DNA of 64,000 nt from positions 62,001 to 126,000 of the forward strand of contig NZ_VTXE01000014.1 in the NCBI RefSeq assembly GCF_013114595.1. Direction: 5' to 3'. The notes below the pieces were generated by a model. That model searched no databases, was not told the origin of the DNA, and worked only from the letters and a program-made list of their open reading frames with translations. A program made the translations under genes and the position numbers. This stretch comes from Vibrio sp. 99-8-1 (GTDB lineage: Bacteria > Pseudomonadota > Gammaproteobacteria > Enterobacterales > Vibrionaceae). This document shows, one piece after another, positions 48,852 through 61,587 of the stretch (positions within the stretch are counted from its first letter, which is position 1; each line of letters begins with the position of its first letter).

Positions 48852-49346
48852 ATGATCATCCTTCACACAAACTTTGGTGACATCAAAGTACAACTAAACG
48901 AAGAGAAAGCTCCAGAAACAAGTGCAAACTTCTTACAGTACTGCCGCGACGGCTTTTACAACGATACTCTGTTTCACCGTGTTATTGATGGTTTCATGGT
49001 TCAAGGCGGTGGAATGACATCAGGGCTGAAAGAGAAAACGTCTCGTGCAGCGATCAAAAACGAAGCAAACAATGGCCTAAGCAATAAAGTAGGCACATTG
49101 GCAATGGCTCGTACTATGGAACCACATTCTGCTAGCTCTCAGTTCTTTATTAACGTCAATGACAATACTTTCCTAGATTTTAAATCTGAAAGTATGGATG
49201 GTTGGGGTTACTGTGTATTCGCTGAAGTTGTTGACGGTATGGATGTTGTTAACAAGATTAAAGCGGTTAGCACCGGTTCAATGGGTATGCACCAAGACGT
49301 GCCTCTTGAAGAAGTAATTATTACTGGCACTACTATCGAAGAATAA
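48852..49346 (+). CDS. ppiB: Cytoplasmic peptidyl-prolyl cis-trans isomerase B
   Basis: 164 aa, no signal peptide, the cyclophilin PpiB length. Active-site motifs [14 protein letters not shown] and [17 protein letters not shown] are conserved. It catalyses prolyl isomerisation during folding. It is divergent from cysS. Confidence 0.96.
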   Translation: MIILHTNFGDIKVQLNEEKAPETSANFLQYCRDGFYNDTLFHRVIDGFMVQGGGMTSGLKEKTSRAAIKNEANNGLSNKVGTLAMARTMEPHSASSQFFINVNDNTFLDFKSESMDGWGYCVFAEVVDGMDVVNKIKAVSTGSMGMHQDVPLEEVIITGTTIEE

Positions 49347-49353
49347 GTGATAC

Positions 49354-49373
49354 TAGGGGGCATTAGCCCCCTA
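49354..49373 (+). terminator. Terminator between ppiB and lpxH
   Basis: TAGGGGGC-ATTA-GCCCCCTA then TTTT. The lpxH start is only 11 bases beyond, so termination is probably partial. Confidence 0.75.
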
Positions 49374-49383
49374 TTTTAAAATT

Positions 49384-50115
49384 ATGACAACACTATTTAT
49401 TTCTGACCTTCACCTCTCCCCTTCTCGACCTGACATTAGCGACTGCTTTTTCTCTTTTATGGAGAATGAGGCTATTCATGCCGATGCCCTTTATGTACTC
49501 GGTGATCTGTTTGAATTCTGGATTGGTGATGACGACAACAGTTCATTTAATCAAGCCATCAAAAACGCATTTAAACAACTTGCGGATAAAGGCGTTCCTT
49601 GCTTTTTCATTCAAGGAAATCGAGATTTTTTAATCGGTAAACGGTTTGCCTTAGAAAGCGCCATGACACTACTACCCGAAGTGTCCATTATTGATTTATA
49701 TGGTAAAAAAGCGATGATCATGCACGGCGATACCTTGTGCATTGACGACCATAAATATCAAGCATACAGAGAAAAAGTGCATCTGCCTTGGTTACAGTTT
49801 TTGTATAACCGCTTGCCTCTTTTTATAAAAAAGAAAATAGTGTCAAAAATTCAAAGTGACATAGGCGAAGATAAGAAAGAAAAATCGTTAGAGATAATGG
49901 ATGTGAATCAGCAAGAAGTTGAACGCATCATGGATCAATATGGCGTTGATCTGCTTATACATGGGCACACTCACCGACCTGATATACACAATTTTGTCAG
50001 CACAAATGGTCATAAGCAACGAATCGTATTGGGAGACTGGTATCAGCAAGGATCTATCTTGTCATTCTCTTCAGCTGAATCCTATCAGTTGACGCATAAA
50101 GAGTTTGCTAACTAG
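49384..50115 (+). CDS. lpxH: UDP-2,3-diacylglucosamine hydrolase
   Basis: 243 aa. Metallophosphoesterase motifs [38 protein letters not shown] and HGHTHRP are intact. It cleaves the pyrophosphate of UDP-diacylglucosamine to lipid X in lipid A synthesis. It follows ppiB by 37 bases. Confidence 0.97.
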   Translation: MTTLFISDLHLSPSRPDISDCFFSFMENEAIHADALYVLGDLFEFWIGDDDNSSFNQAIKNAFKQLADKGVPCFFIQGNRDFLIGKRFALESAMTLLPEVSIIDLYGKKAMIMHGDTLCIDDHKYQAYREKVHLPWLQFLYNRLPLFIKKKIVSKIQSDIGEDKKEKSLEIMDVNQQEVERIMDQYGVDLLIHGHTHRPDIHNFVSTNGHKQRIVLGDWYQQGSILSFSSAESYQLTHKEFAN

Positions 50116-50288
50116 ATTTGTTACAAATTCGATCTAATTCCTGTTATATATTGAAAAAAGACGTATTATTAATAAATGGTCTATTTGTTTACACTAATTT
50201 TACATATTTCCTGTTCAACAAACATAAAGATCAAGAAAACATACGTTAATACCATTGGTACTGTATAAGGCGATAAATCTAAACCTGT

Positions 50289-51503
50289 ATGAATTACTCT
50301 TATGTTGCGCGTCAGCCCATACTCGATAGAGAGAAAAAAACCATTGCTTATGAGTTGCTATTTCGAGACGGTCCTAAAAACACCTTCCCTGAAGTAGAAC
50401 CTGAGCTGGCAACCAATAGGCTGCTTTCTGAGCAGTTCTTGGGTACCGAATACAGTTCTATCGGCGATAAGCTTGGTTTCGTCAACTTCCCCTATCAAAG
50501 TTTGATTAATCAAATCCCGACCTTATTCCCTAAAGAAAAAATTGTGGTTGAAGTGCTGGAAGATTGCGCTCCCACCGATGAGTTGCTGGATGCCATAAAA
50601 AAACTGCATCAGCTAGGCTATACTCTTGCTCTGGATGACTTTATCCCTAGCCCAGAATGGAAACGTTTTTTACCTTTTATCCACCTTATTAAGTTTGATA
50701 TTCGCATTATTTCTATCGCCAAAGCCGCTACGTTTATCCAGCGTCTAAAAGAGAGCAAAATAGAGTTTCTTGCTGAAAAAGTAGAGACTTATGAGGAATA
50801 TCAAGAAGCAATTGGGGCTGGTTTTCACTATTTCCAAGGTTACTTTTTTAGTAAGCCTGAAGTATTGCAACAGAAAGCGTTATCTCCCTCTTTCTTGACA
50901 GTTATTCAGCTCTGTAAAGCCATCGCCTCTGATGATGTTGATTACAGTGATGTGGAGCGAATCATCTCTTCAGATGTCTCGCTATCATACAAGCTGTTAC
51001 GCCACGTAAACTCTTCATCGCAAATTAGCTCAGATATTAAGTCATTTCGCCAAGCTCTTGCCTATATGGGTGAGCAAAAACTGAGAAAATTTGTCTCTCT
51101 GGTTGCGATTGCGTCCACTCAAGAGTCAAAACCTGAATCTCTGTACAGTTTGTCGATACAGCGTGCCAGATTCAGTGAATTGATCGCTAGCTACTCGGAT
51201 AAGCCCAGCTATAAGAGCCAAGCTTTTTTAACCGGGATCTTTTCTCTACTTGATTCTCTATTGGATCAATCCATTGAAACGGTTATTGAATCTATACCTA
51301 TCGACAACGAGATCAAGACCGCATTGCTTACACAGCAAGGACATTTAGGTCAGGTTTTGAGTATCGCGATTGCTTATGAAAAAGCGGATTGGGCGGAGGT
51401 TACGCGTTTAAGCGATGTTTTACATATTAGCACTGAGCAATTAGCACAAAGCTACATTGATTCAACAAACTGGACAGAAGAGTTATTCGCCTCTACGTCC
51501 TGA
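50289..51503 (+). CDS. EAL-HDOD domain signalling protein
   Basis: 404 aa. The N-terminal EAL-like domain (1-200) keeps YELLFRD, FVNFP, LEDCAPTDEL and EKVETYEEY, but LALDDFIPS replaces the usual DDFGTG and the EAL signature reads ELL, so c-di-GMP hydrolysis is doubtful. The C-terminal HDOD domain (about 200-395; LCKAIASDDVDYSDVERIISSDVSLSYKLLRHVNSS) matches YuxH-type proteins. These often act as c-di-GMP-related regulators of motility in vibrios. Binding without catalysis is the likelier mode here. Standing alone between lpxH and ychJ. Confidence 0.9.
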   Translation: MNYSYVARQPILDREKKTIAYELLFRDGPKNTFPEVEPELATNRLLSEQFLGTEYSSIGDKLGFVNFPYQSLINQIPTLFPKEKIVVEVLEDCAPTDELLDAIKKLHQLGYTLALDDFIPSPEWKRFLPFIHLIKFDIRIISIAKAATFIQRLKESKIEFLAEKVETYEEYQEAIGAGFHYFQGYFFSKPEVLQQKALSPSFLTVIQLCKAIASDDVDYSDVERIISSDVSLSYKLLRHVNSSSQISSDIKSFRQALAYMGEQKLRKFVSLVAIASTQESKPESLYSLSIQRARFSELIASYSDKPSYKSQAFLTGIFSLLDSLLDQSIETVIESIPIDNEIKTALLTQQGHLGQVLSIAIAYEKADWAEVTRLSDVLHISTEQLAQSYIDSTNWTEELFASTS

Positions 51504-51662
51504 AATCTGTTGACCGTTCCCGTACATTTTTGCAGTGTAATGAGTCGCTGACATAAAATAACTATGCTACTCTCCTCATGCCTTGCTCAAAACGCTTTTA
51601 GATTGAACAAACATTGTATTTGAAAATCAACAGACCCTATATTTTTCTACTTGGAACTCCAT

Positions 51663-52130
51663 ATGTCTCATTGCCCATGCGGTAGTCGATTAAATTATGC
51701 CGACTGTTGTCAACCTATTCACCTGAATCACCACGAGGCTACAGAGCCCGAACAATTAATGCGAGCGAGGTTTTCTGCTCATAAACTAAAGCTCATCGAT
51801 TTTGTGGTAGCAACATATCACCCCAGCTGTCATGCCGAGAATGAGCGACAAGGAATAGCAGAGTCTATCAACCTAGATTGGCAGCGGTTAGAGATTGTTG
51901 ATGCACCAACCGCTTCAGAAGAACAAGGGTGGGTCGAATTTAAAGCTTACGTTAATGATGACGATGGTGAGCACTGCATGCACGAACGCTCTCGTTTTAT
52001 TAAAGAAAATAGCTTGTGGTACTATCTTGATGGCACATTTCCACAGCAAGCCGTAACAAAAAAAGTGGCTCGAAATGAACCTTGCCCATGTGCTAGCGGA
52101 AAAAAATATAAGAAGTGTTGTGGAAAATAG
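51663..52130 (+). CDS. ychJ: SEC-C motif UPF0225 protein YchJ
   Basis: 155 aa from ATG 51663; a TTG 12 bases upstream is less likely. Cysteine-rich SEC-C motifs sit at both ends ([17 protein letters not shown] and [18 protein letters not shown]), bracketing an NTF2-like domain. The zinc motifs resemble that of SecA; function unknown. Convergent with hisIE across repeat copy 2. Confidence 0.92.
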   Translation: MSHCPCGSRLNYADCCQPIHLNHHEATEPEQLMRARFSAHKLKLIDFVVATYHPSCHAENERQGIAESINLDWQRLEIVDAPTASEEQGWVEFKAYVNDDDGEHCMHERSRFIKENSLWYYLDGTFPQQAVTKKVARNEPCPCASGKKYKKCCGK

Positions 52131-52157
52131 AACCGCAGGTTAAAAGATACATTGTGT

Positions 52158-52259
52158 ATACATTCTTGCCGTAGAATGACGATGCCTTCAAATCAGTGCT
52201 TTGTTCAGCAGCCAATACATTCTCGCTGAACAAAGCACTTTGAGGTCACTTGAGTATAA
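52158..52259. repeat. Dispersed palindromic repeat, copy 2 (102 bp)
   Basis: Best-preserved copy. AGTGCTTTGTTCAGC (52196-52210) and GCTGAACAAAGCACT (52226-52240) form a perfect 15-bp stem, extended by CCTTCAAA against TTTGAGG. Ends are TATAC and GAGTATA. It lies between the convergent genes ychJ and hisIE, where it can fold into a long hairpin in both transcripts. Confidence 0.85.
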
Positions 52260-52313
52260 ACAGACCGTGGATTCATCTATTTACACAATGTCATTGCCTA
52301 ACGTCAACGAAAG

Positions 52314-52942
52314 TTACTTATGTCGTTCCTTAAGCTTATTAATCACGTCATTCATTGATAGCCCTTGGTCTTGCAACAGCACCAACAAGTGATAGATAAG
52401 GTCCGCGGATTCACAGACCAATTCTGCTTTGTCGCCAGATGTTGCAGCAAGTGCAACTTCTACCCCCTCTTCCCCCACTTTTTGCGAGATACGCTTCGTT
52501 CCACGTCCATACAAACTTGCAGTATAGGAAGACTCTGGATCGGCATCTTTACGCGAGGCGAGTAGATTTTCTAACTGAGCCAGCCAAACTAGCTGTGAAG
52601 CTTCTTGATTATCCGCATCAAAACAGGTCGTGGTACCAGTGTGACACGTTGGACCAATCGGATTAGCCAAAACCAACAAGGTGTCATTGTCACAATCCAG
52701 CGAAATGTTCTTCAGTTGCAAGACATTGCCTGATGTCTCGCCTTTAGTCCATAGCCTCTGCTTGCTTCTAGAAAAGAAGGTAACTTGCTCTGTTTCCATG
52801 GTTTTTTGTAGTGCTTCAGGGCTCATGTAGCCCAACATAAGCACCTGACTTGATGTGAAGTCCTGCACAATGGCCGGCACCAATCCTTCTACTTTTTTCC
52901 AGTCTATTCGGTCAGTAATACTTTTGTTCTCTAACCCGTTGC

Positions 52943-52946
<4 letters not shown>
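52314..52946 (-). CDS. hisI: Histidine biosynthesis bifunctional HisIE
   Basis: 210 aa. N-terminal PRA-CH domain ([52 protein letters not shown]) and C-terminal PRA-PH domain ([29 protein letters not shown]). It carries out two steps after HisG. It overlaps hisF by 4 bases and ends the operon. Confidence 0.97.
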
Positions 52947-54447
<1,501 letters not shown>

Positions 54448-55059
54448 TTATAATTGTAAGAAGTTTTGAATAAGGCGAGAGCCTGCTTTGGAGGAACGTT
54501 CTGGGTGGAACTGAACGCCATAATAGTTGCCGCTCTGTATCGCCGCAGAGAAAGACTCTCCATAACGACATTCAGCGATGGTGTAATCGCCGATAGGCAT
54601 GGCAAAACTATGCACAAAGTAAAAATACTCCCCTTTTTCAATACCTTTGAATAGAGGATGATTATTAATGGCTTCTACGGTGTTCCATCCCATGTGAGGT
54701 AGAGGCAAATCATCGGTTTGCATCTGCTGTACCTCACCATCACAAAGATTTAAACAAGGCACGACATCTTGTTCTGTTGAACCTTTCTCTTGTGAAAGCT
54801 TTCCAAGTAACTGCATACCTAAACAGATTCCAAGTAGCGGCTTTTCTACTTTCTTAACCAGTTCAACAAGGCCTCGTTGCTCAAGGTTTTTCATCGCCTC
54901 GCTTGCTGTTCCCACACCGGGAAGAAACAGTTTATCCGCCGCCAGAACAACTTCCGCATCCTTAGAAATCACCACCGAGTAGCCAAGCCTTTCAATCGCA
55001 AATTTTACTGACGAAACATTGGCACATCCGGTATCTATGATAACGACTTTTGCACTCAT
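54448..55059 (-). CDS. hisH: Imidazole glycerol phosphate synthase glutaminase HisH
   Basis: 203 aa class I amidotransferase: nucleophile in [10 protein letters not shown] and the His/Glu pair in [13 protein letters not shown]. It supplies ammonia to HisF. It abuts hisB, overlapping by one base. Confidence 0.97.
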   Translation of the reverse strand: MSAKVVIIDTGCANVSSVKFAIERLGYSVVISKDAEVVLAADKLFLPGVGTASEAMKNLEQRGLVELVKKVEKPLLGICLGMQLLGKLSQEKGSTEQDVVPCLNLCDGEVQQMQTDDLPLPHMGWNTVEAINNHPLFKGIEKGEYFYFVHSFAMPIGDYTIAECRYGESFSAAIQSGNYYGVQFHPERSSKAGSRLIQNFLQL

Positions 55060-56162
55060 TACAGTACTCCTTTACTGCTAGGGAGCTCGTTCCCTTCAAC
55101 TCTTATTGCTTGACGCAACGTACGACCAAAGGCTTTAAACAGACTTTCGATAATGTGGTGGTCATTATCACCTGTTGAAGATAAGTGCAGCGTACAAGCT
55201 AGAGTGTCCGTTAAAGAGCGGAAGAAGTGTTCCACCATTTCAGTTGACAGGTCCCCTACGATGTCACGGCTAAAACGGGCGTCAAATTTTAAATAAGGTC
55301 GTCCAGAAAGATCTAACGCGCACTGAGCCAAACACTCATCCATTGGCAAACTGAAACCAAAACGCCCTATACCTCTCTTGTCACCCAAAGCTTCTTTTAG
55401 CGCTTGTCCCAATGCTAAAGCTGTATCTTCAACAGAGTGGTGATCATCAATATGCAGATCCCCATCTACATTTACTTGTAGCTGGAAAGCGCCATGTGTC
55501 GCGATCTGATCCAACATGTGGTCAAAAAAACCTAAACCGGTGGAGATACTGTTTCCACCTTGAACATCCAGATTAACGGCCACTCGGATATCGGTCTCTT
55601 TGGTGGTTCGCACCACTTCTGCTGTTCGCTCTTTGACCGTTAGCTGACGAAGAATCTGCTGCCAGTTCATGGTCTCAGGGTGGTACTGGATACCACGAAT
55701 AGCCATATTTTCCGCGAGCTGAAGATCCGTTTGTCGGTCACCAATGACCGCCGATGTTTTAAAGTCTACTTTGCCACTTTGCAGATAATCCTTCACCATA
55801 CCCAGTTTGGGTTTCCGGCAACTGCAGTTGTCCTCTTCAAAGTGAGGACAGATAAGAACATCATCAAACTTCACCCCCTGCGACTCAAATATCTCCATCA
55901 TCATCTGATGTGGTGCATCAAAGTCGTCTTGCGGATAACTCTCTGTCCCTAGACCATCTTGGTTAGTGACCATGACCAAGCGATAACCGGCGTCTTGTAA
56001 CGCAAGTAAACTTGGAATGACATTGGGTTCAAGTTTGAGTTTGTCTAAACGGTCCACTTGGAAATCAACTGGCGGCTCAACAATAAGCGTACCGTCTCTA
56101 TCGATAAATAATATTTTTTGCTGATTGCTCACTGTACTGTCCTTATTACGATTCTTTTCCAT
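55059..56162 (-). CDS. hisB: Bifunctional HisB (phosphatase and dehydratase)
   Basis: 367 aa. The N-terminal HAD phosphatase ([28 protein letters not shown]) is fused to the IGP dehydratase ([46 protein letters not shown]). The fused form is typical of gammaproteobacteria. Confidence 0.97.
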   Translation of the reverse strand: MEKNRNKDSTVSNQQKILFIDRDGTLIVEPPVDFQVDRLDKLKLEPNVIPSLLALQDAGYRLVMVTNQDGLGTESYPQDDFDAPHQMMMEIFESQGVKFDDVLICPHFEEDNCSCRKPKLGMVKDYLQSGKVDFKTSAVIGDRQTDLQLAENMAIRGIQYHPETMNWQQILRQLTVKERTAEVVRTTKETDIRVAVNLDVQGGNSISTGLGFFDHMLDQIATHGAFQLQVNVDGDLHIDDHHSVEDTALALGQALKEALGDKRGIGRFGFSLPMDECLAQCALDLSGRPYLKFDARFSRDIVGDLSTEMVEHFFRSLTDTLACTLHLSSTGDNDHHIIESLFKAFGRTLRQAIRVEGNELPSSKGVL

Positions 56163-56170
56163 TACAATTC

Positions 56171-57214
56171 TTAGCCGACTAACATGCTTCGTATAAATGA
56201 AAGGGTTTTATCACACTCTTCACGACTGCCCACACTAATACGAACACAATTCTCAATCGGTGAATTTCTTAAGATAATTCCGTTATCCCACGCGGCTTTG
56301 AATAGAGCATCACCATCACTAAATTTAACCAGCAGATAATTGCCCCATGCCGGATAAACACGTACGCCACTAATCTCTTCAAGCTGCTGTTGCAAATATT
56401 CTCTATTAGCATTTAATTGAGACACTTGATCAATGGCTCTGGTGAGTCCTTGTCCTGTTAGTGCTTGTACCGCTATATCAACCACCGGGATCGGTACAGG
56501 GTATGGCGCGATAACCTTCTGCAAAACTTCTATAATTGATTGATTAGCCAGAGTAAAACCACATCTCAACCCTGCTAATGCAAACGCTTTAGACAAGGTT
56601 CTTAATATGGCTAAGTTTTGGTAACGCTCCAGCAAGCCCTTGCTTGAGGCCTCTGGACAAAAATCAATATACGCTTCATCCATAACGACAATGGCCTTAT
56701 CTTTGGTCATTTCAAGTAAAGCAATAATGTCGTTTGCATCAATCAAGTTGCCGGTAGGATTGTTTGGGCTACAAACAAAGATAAGTTTTACTGAATCAAG
56801 CTGCTGTTCAATGGCATCTAGATTTAGCTGCCACTCAGAGGTTAACGGTACAATTTTTCTTTCTACGCCTATGGTTTCCGCACTAATGGCGTACATACCA
56901 TATGTTGGAGGACAAAATAAGATCGCGTCCTCTTCGGGCTCACAATAGGCACGAATTAACAACTCTATCCCTTCATCCGCCCCTCTGGTGGTCAATACCT
57001 GATTCTGTTGCACTGCTGCATAGTTGGCGTACGCCTCTATCAATGGCTTCGGCTGACACTCACCATATCTATTCAAGCCGGATAAATCAGCGTTGTATAC
57101 ATTGTCAAAAGGAGATTCATTGGCGTTTAACCAGACATCACCAGACCCTCCTATTCGCCGAGCAGAGAGATATGGCGTTAGTTGCTGAACTTGCTTACGA
57201 GCTAAACGTTCCAT
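56171..57214 (-). CDS. hisC: Histidinol-phosphate aminotransferase HisC
   Basis: 347 aa PLP enzyme: [20 protein letters not shown] and the PLP lysine in [15 protein letters not shown]. It overlaps the hisD stop by one base. Confidence 0.97.
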   Translation of the reverse strand: MERLARKQVQQLTPYLSARRIGGSGDVWLNANESPFDNVYNADLSGLNRYGECQPKPLIEAYANYAAVQQNQVLTTRGADEGIELLIRAYCEPEEDAILFCPPTYGMYAISAETIGVERKIVPLTSEWQLNLDAIEQQLDSVKLIFVCSPNNPTGNLIDANDIIALLEMTKDKAIVVMDEAYIDFCPEASSKGLLERYQNLAILRTLSKAFALAGLRCGFTLANQSIIEVLQKVIAPYPVPIPVVDIAVQALTGQGLTRAIDQVSQLNANREYLQQQLEEISGVRVYPAWGNYLLVKFSDGDALFKAAWDNGIILRNSPIENCVRISVGSREECDKTLSFIRSMLVG

Positions 57215-58530
57215 CAGTTAGCTCCTTTCTCTAGTGCTTCCGAACGGCCTAATGCTTCCATACGAATCGTAACCGCACGTTTATGTGCATCTAACCCTTC
57301 CGCTTCTGCCATAGTAACCACTGTAGAGGCCAGCCCCTTAAGACCATCCGATGACAACTCTTGAACCGTCATTCGTTTACTGAAGTCTGCCAAGCCTAAA
57401 CTCGAATAGGTACGTGTATAACCATAAGTTGGCAATACATGGTTAGTTCCAGACGCATAGTCGCCAGCTGACTCTGGTGACCAGTCACCAAGGAAAATAG
57501 AACCTGCATTATCTAGCAGAGGCAATAACTCTCGCGGCGCACGCGTCTGCACAATAAGGTGCTCTGGCCCATAAAAGTTTGAAATGGAGATACATTGAGT
57601 AAGGGACTCGGCAATAACAATGATACTTGAACCAAGCGCTTGCTGAGCAATATCCCCTCTCGATAGCTCTTTTAACTGAGCGTTTACTGCATCAGCCACT
57701 TTATCCGCAATCACTTCAGAGGGTGTTAACAGCACCACTTGAGAATCTGGGCCGTGCTCAGCTTGGCTAAGCAGATCGGCGGCTACAAACTCAGGATTAG
57801 CGTACTCATCGGCAATAACCAACACTTCTGATGGACCGGCAGGCATATCAATTGCTGCACCACGAAAATCATTACTGACTTGACGCTTAGCTTCGGTCAC
57901 ATAGGCATTACCCGGACCAAATATTTTCTCTACTTTGGAGACCGTTTCAGTACCATACGCCATAGCGGCAATCGCTTGGCCACCGCCAACATTGTAAACT
58001 TCATCAATATTACACAGCTTCGCAACGTATAAGATTTCATCGGCTATGGGGGGCGGAGAACAGAGAACGACTTTTCTACAGCCTGCGATTTGCGCCGGTA
58101 CACCTAGCATTAATACCGTTGACGGTAACGGAGCACTGCCGCCAGGAATGTATAATCCTACTTTATTTATTGGCCGGGTTACTTGCTCACATACCACACC
58201 TGGTTGAGTCTCTACTTTTAAAGGCTGTGGCTTTTGTGCTTTATGAAACACTGAGATATTCTTGTACGCTTGCTCTAACGCTTGCTTCATCTCATCAGAC
58301 AGACGCTGTGATGCTTCATCAATATCCTGCTGAGTCACTCGAATAGAGTCTGGTCGAATACCATCAAACTTTTCCGTTAACTCTAGTAATCCAGCATCGC
58401 CTTCTGTCGTTACTTTCTCGATAACAGCGCTAACCGCAGAGGTGATATTCGCCCCTTCCGCTATTGCCGGTCGTTCAAGTACAGACTCTTGCTGAGATTC
58501 ACTTAATGATTGCCAAACAACAGTTTTCAT
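57214..58530 (-). CDS. hisD: Histidinol dehydrogenase HisD
   Basis: 438 aa. Motifs [20 protein letters not shown] and [16 protein letters not shown] (Zn and NAD binding) and GPEHLIVQ are conserved. It oxidises histidinol to histidine in two steps. It lies 3 bases from hisG. Confidence 0.97.
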   Translation of the reverse strand: MKTVVWQSLSESQQESVLERPAIAEGANITSAVSAVIEKVTTEGDAGLLELTEKFDGIRPDSIRVTQQDIDEASQRLSDEMKQALEQAYKNISVFHKAQKPQPLKVETQPGVVCEQVTRPINKVGLYIPGGSAPLPSTVLMLGVPAQIAGCRKVVLCSPPPIADEILYVAKLCNIDEVYNVGGGQAIAAMAYGTETVSKVEKIFGPGNAYVTEAKRQVSNDFRGAAIDMPAGPSEVLVIADEYANPEFVAADLLSQAEHGPDSQVVLLTPSEVIADKVADAVNAQLKELSRGDIAQQALGSSIIVIAESLTQCISISNFYGPEHLIVQTRAPRELLPLLDNAGSIFLGDWSPESAGDYASGTNHVLPTYGYTRTYSSLGLADFSKRMTVQELSSDGLKGLASTVVTMAEAEGLDAHKRAVTIRMEALGRSEALEKGAN

Positions 58531-58533
58531 TTT

Positions 58534-59430
58534 TTACTCCATCATTTTTTCGATAGGTAAAACCAGTATGGAACTTGCGCCTAACTCTTTGAGTTGCTCC
58601 ATCGTTTCCCAGAACAGATTCTCTGTACTAACTAAGTGAACCGCGACTCGGTTTTTTTCCGCAGACAATGGCAGTACCGTTGGGTCTTCCGCGCCAGGAA
58701 GAAGCTGTTTTACTTGCTCTAGTTTGTCAGCTGGAGCGTGCAACATTATGTACTTAGACTCTTTAGCCTGAATCACACCCTGCATACGGGTGAGAATTTT
58801 ATTGATCAGCGCCTGTTTCTCATCATCAAATTCACCGGCGCGTTGAATCAAAGTGGCTTTAGAACGGAATATCACTTCCGCTTCTTTTAAGCCATTCGCT
58901 TCCAGCGTTGCCCCTGTTGAAACCAAGTCAGCGATGGCATCTGCTAACCCTGCTCTAGGCGCAACTTCTACCGAGCCCGTTAACATACAAGTACTAAAGT
59001 CGACGCCTTGCTCATCCATAAACGCTTTTAATAGGTGTGGATAGGTAGTGGCAATTCGTTTGCCGGCGAGATCCTGAGGGCCGTTATATACTTCATCTTT
59101 ATCGATAGCGATAGACAGTCGACAACCACCAAAATCTAAACGACGCAGTGCGACAAAATCATTTGGTTCGTTGAGGGCGATTCTGTCTAAACGTACTTCT
59201 TCTAGTTCATTTTCACCAATGAAGCCCATGTCGACAACACCATCCATAACTAAGCCGGGAATGTCATCATCGCGTACAAGCAATAGATCCAGTGGCATGT
59301 TCTCAACGTGAACCACTAGACGCTCTCCCATTAAACTAAACTGAGCACCACATTTTTTTAGTAGGTCTTGACACTCTTTACTTAAGCGTCCTTTTTTTTG
59401 AATGGCGATTCTTAATCTTTGTGCTTGCAT
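58534..59430 (-). CDS. hisG: ATP phosphoribosyltransferase HisG
   Basis: 298 aa, the long form with a C-terminal ACT-like regulatory domain for histidine feedback. Motifs [16 protein letters not shown] and [21 protein letters not shown] (PRPP-binding) are intact. It is the first and committed step, preceded by a leader peptide and attenuator. Confidence 0.97.
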   Translation of the reverse strand: MQAQRLRIAIQKKGRLSKECQDLLKKCGAQFSLMGERLVVHVENMPLDLLLVRDDDIPGLVMDGVVDMGFIGENELEEVRLDRIALNEPNDFVALRRLDFGGCRLSIAIDKDEVYNGPQDLAGKRIATTYPHLLKAFMDEQGVDFSTCMLTGSVEVAPRAGLADAIADLVSTGATLEANGLKEAEVIFRSKATLIQRAGEFDDEKQALINKILTRMQGVIQAKESKYIMLHAPADKLEQVKQLLPGAEDPTVLPLSAEKNRVAVHLVSTENLFWETMEQLKELGASSILVLPIEKMME

Positions 59431-59504
59431 AATTGCTAATCCCTGTCTGTCAATTTGGTAAATTTCAATTTTGTTGAACGAAACTATTTTTATAGAGCGA
59501 AACT

Positions 59505-59535
59505 AAAAAACCCCCGGAAAATTATTTCCCGAGGG
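59505..59535 (-). terminator. his attenuator terminator
   Basis: On the minus strand CCCTCGGGAAA-TAAT-TTTCCGGGGG is followed by TTTTTT, 75 bases before hisG. Upstream GGGAG/CCCGG blocks (59564-59602) can form competing pairs, as expected of attenuation. Confidence 0.92.
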
Positions 59536-59605
59536 TCTGAATCTGTTCACTTGATTTCACCTCCGGGATTGTTGTCTCCCGGATATGCGCACATCTCCCG
59601 AAAGA

Positions 59606-59650
59606 CTACTCAGGATGATGATGATGAATGTTTGATAATATTCTACGCAT
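59606..59650 (-). CDS. hisL: his operon leader peptide
   Basis: 14 codons: MRRILSNIHHHHPE then stop. Four consecutive His codons, GGAG before the ATG, and an attenuator downstream make this the his leader. When charged tRNA-His is scarce the ribosome stalls here and the terminator does not form. The E. coli leader has seven His codons. Confidence 0.95.
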   Translation of the reverse strand: MRRILSNIHHHHPE

Positions 59651-59679
59651 AATGTCTTAACTCCGTTTACTTGCTAACC

Positions 59680-59708
59680 ACACTAGCGAAGCTTGCTTCA
59701 ATTTTCAA
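59680..59708 (-). promoter_or_regulatory. Promoter of the his operon
   Basis: On the minus strand TTGAAA and TAGTGT are separated by exactly 17 bases, placing transcription start about 25 bases before the leader ATG. Confidence 0.65.
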
Positions 59709-59928
59709 CATAAAAATTCAGTTTTTTTAAAACTATTACCGAATAGCATCCCCAATAGTGTGTATGGCCAATATGCGCTCAACCGTTCTAATCAGACAAT
59801 TAATCCAATCAGCGTATGGGAATCATCAACTCAGTTAGATCATTTCAGCGGGCATCACTGTGGGGGCAAAAATAGAGACGTTTACACACTAGCTATCATT
59901 GTAGTTCTTGCTTTCAGGATGCAAAACT

Positions 59929-59956
59929 AAAACAGGAGCCAATAGGCTCCTGTTTT
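59929..59956. terminator. Terminator of nhaC-family gene
   Basis: AAAACAGGAGCC-AATA-GGCTCCTGTTTT, a perfect 12-bp stem; T-rich on the minus strand after the antiporter gene. The interval 59709-59928 between this site and the his promoter holds no gene I can see. Confidence 0.85.
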
Positions 59957-59991
59957 AGTTTCAGCAATAGCGATTTATAGCCTAGAGCTTA

Positions 59992-61587
59992 TTAAACGCT
60001 TTGTACTTGACTACGCTGTGATTTCGCTATTGAAGCCATCACAAAACATGCCACAACAAATGCCACTGCTGAAGCAACAAACGCAGAAGTAATTGAAGCA
60101 GTAAGTCCAAGTACGACATAACCAATACACGAAATTAATGCCACAATTAAGGCATAAGGTAGCTGAGTAGCAACGTGATCGATATGGTTACACTTAGCAC
60201 CAGTAGATGACAATATGGTGGTATCTGAAATTGGAGAACAGTGATCACCAAATACAGAACCGGCTAATACCGCACCTAACATTGGTAGCATCAAAGCAAT
60301 ATCTGTTGCTCCGGCCATGTCTCCGGCAATAGGTAACATAATTCCAAATGTTCCCCAAGATGTTCCGGTAGAAAATGCCATTAAACCTGATAGCAAAAAT
60401 AAAATAACAGGTAACCATTGAGGGCTAATATTACCTTGAGCAAGAGATGATAAATAAGCACCCGTTTTCATGTCACCTATTACTGAACCAATTGACCATG
60501 CAAATACTAGAATAAGAATTGCACCAAACATAGATTTAGCACCAATCCAAATAGTTTTACTTATATCGCTAGTTGGTAATTTTTGTTTTATAACGGTAAA
60601 TAGAGCAGATAAAACCCCTACTAAACCACCATAAACAAGAGACTTACCTACATCGGTATTCTCAAATGCACCAAGCACACTAAAATCGATATTATCAGAA
60701 GCCAATGCTTGACCACCTGTATATATCATAGAAGCGACGGTAGCTATAATTAAAAATACAATTGGAAGAACAAGATCAGATACTTTACCTGTTTGGCTTT
60801 CAATAATATCCAGCTCTTCATTTAAATCGCGAGCACCTTTATCATCTTGCAATGAGTTATCTTCATCACCATTTAATGCATCTAACTCATGTTTACGCAT
60901 TGGTCCAATATCTAATTGGAACCACGCCACGGCAAAAACCATTAATAGTGCAAATAGTGCATAGAAGTTCATTGGCACTAAACGTAAATAGGCACCCAGT
61001 GCAGTATATTCATTAACTCCATGGGTAACTAAAATACCACTTATAATTGTCATAATATAAGCGCCCCAACTAGAAGCAGGCATCAATACGCACATTGGAG
61101 CAGCAGTTGAGTCTAGAATATACGCAAGCTTTGCGCGGGAGACATTATATCTATCCGTTACAGGACGCGAAATCGCACCGACCGCAAGACTATTAAAATA
61201 GTCATCAACAAATATAAATACGCCAAGGAAAGCCGCCAATAATTTAGAGCCTCTTCGGTTCTTAACTTTAACTTGAGCCCAAGCTGCGAACGCTCTTGTG
61301 CCTCCAGATAAAGTTAATAATGCCGTCATCATTCCTAACAACAATAAAAAGGCAACAATACTCATATTCCAAGTATTTATTCCACCATCTTCAATAAACA
61401 CACCTTTTACGGTTGTTATGATATAGGTGATGGTTTTTCCAATAGAGTAATCAGCTAACAAAAACGCGCCAACAACAATACCAATACCAAGAGAAAGCAA
61501 CACTCTACGAGTTAGGATAGCTAGGCCTAGGGCCATTATAGGGGGTAACAATGAAAGGGGGGATGTAGCAAATTCTATTAAATTCAT
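59992..61587 (-). CDS. Na+/H+ antiporter, NhaC family
   Basis: 531 aa with 12 or more membrane helices. Conserved NhaC-superfamily segments are VFIFVDDYFNSLAVGAISRPVTDRY, LMPASSWGAYI, FSTGTSWGTFGIMLPIA and FGDHCSPISDTTILSS. It probably exchanges sodium for protons to keep pH and salt balance, though some members carry organic acids or amino acids. It stands alone, with a 647-base AT-rich region upstream and a perfect palindrome AACCAATTGGTT at 61598-61609 just before its start. Confidence 0.88.
   Translation of the reverse strand: MNLIEFATSPLSLLPPIMALGLAILTRRVLLSLGIGIVVGAFLLADYSIGKTITYIITTVKGVFIEDGGINTWNMSIVAFLLLLGMMTALLTLSGGTRAFAAWAQVKVKNRRGSKLLAAFLGVFIFVDDYFNSLAVGAISRPVTDRYNVSRAKLAYILDSTAAPMCVLMPASSWGAYIMTIISGILVTHGVNEYTALGAYLRLVPMNFYALFALLMVFAVAWFQLDIGPMRKHELDALNGDEDNSLQDDKGARDLNEELDIIESQTGKVSDLVLPIVFLIIATVASMIYTGGQALASDNIDFSVLGAFENTDVGKSLVYGGLVGVLSALFTVIKQKLPTSDISKTIWIGAKSMFGAILILVFAWSIGSVIGDMKTGAYLSSLAQGNISPQWLPVILFLLSGLMAFSTGTSWGTFGIMLPIAGDMAGATDIALMLPMLGAVLAGSVFGDHCSPISDTTILSSTGAKCNHIDHVATQLPYALIVALISCIGYVVLGLTASITSAFVASAVAFVVACFVMASIAKSQRSQVQSV

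Noticed and set aside
59455-59652. 65-codon plus-strand frame over the his leader
   Set aside because: It is the reverse of the attenuator and hisL, both well supported on the minus strand.
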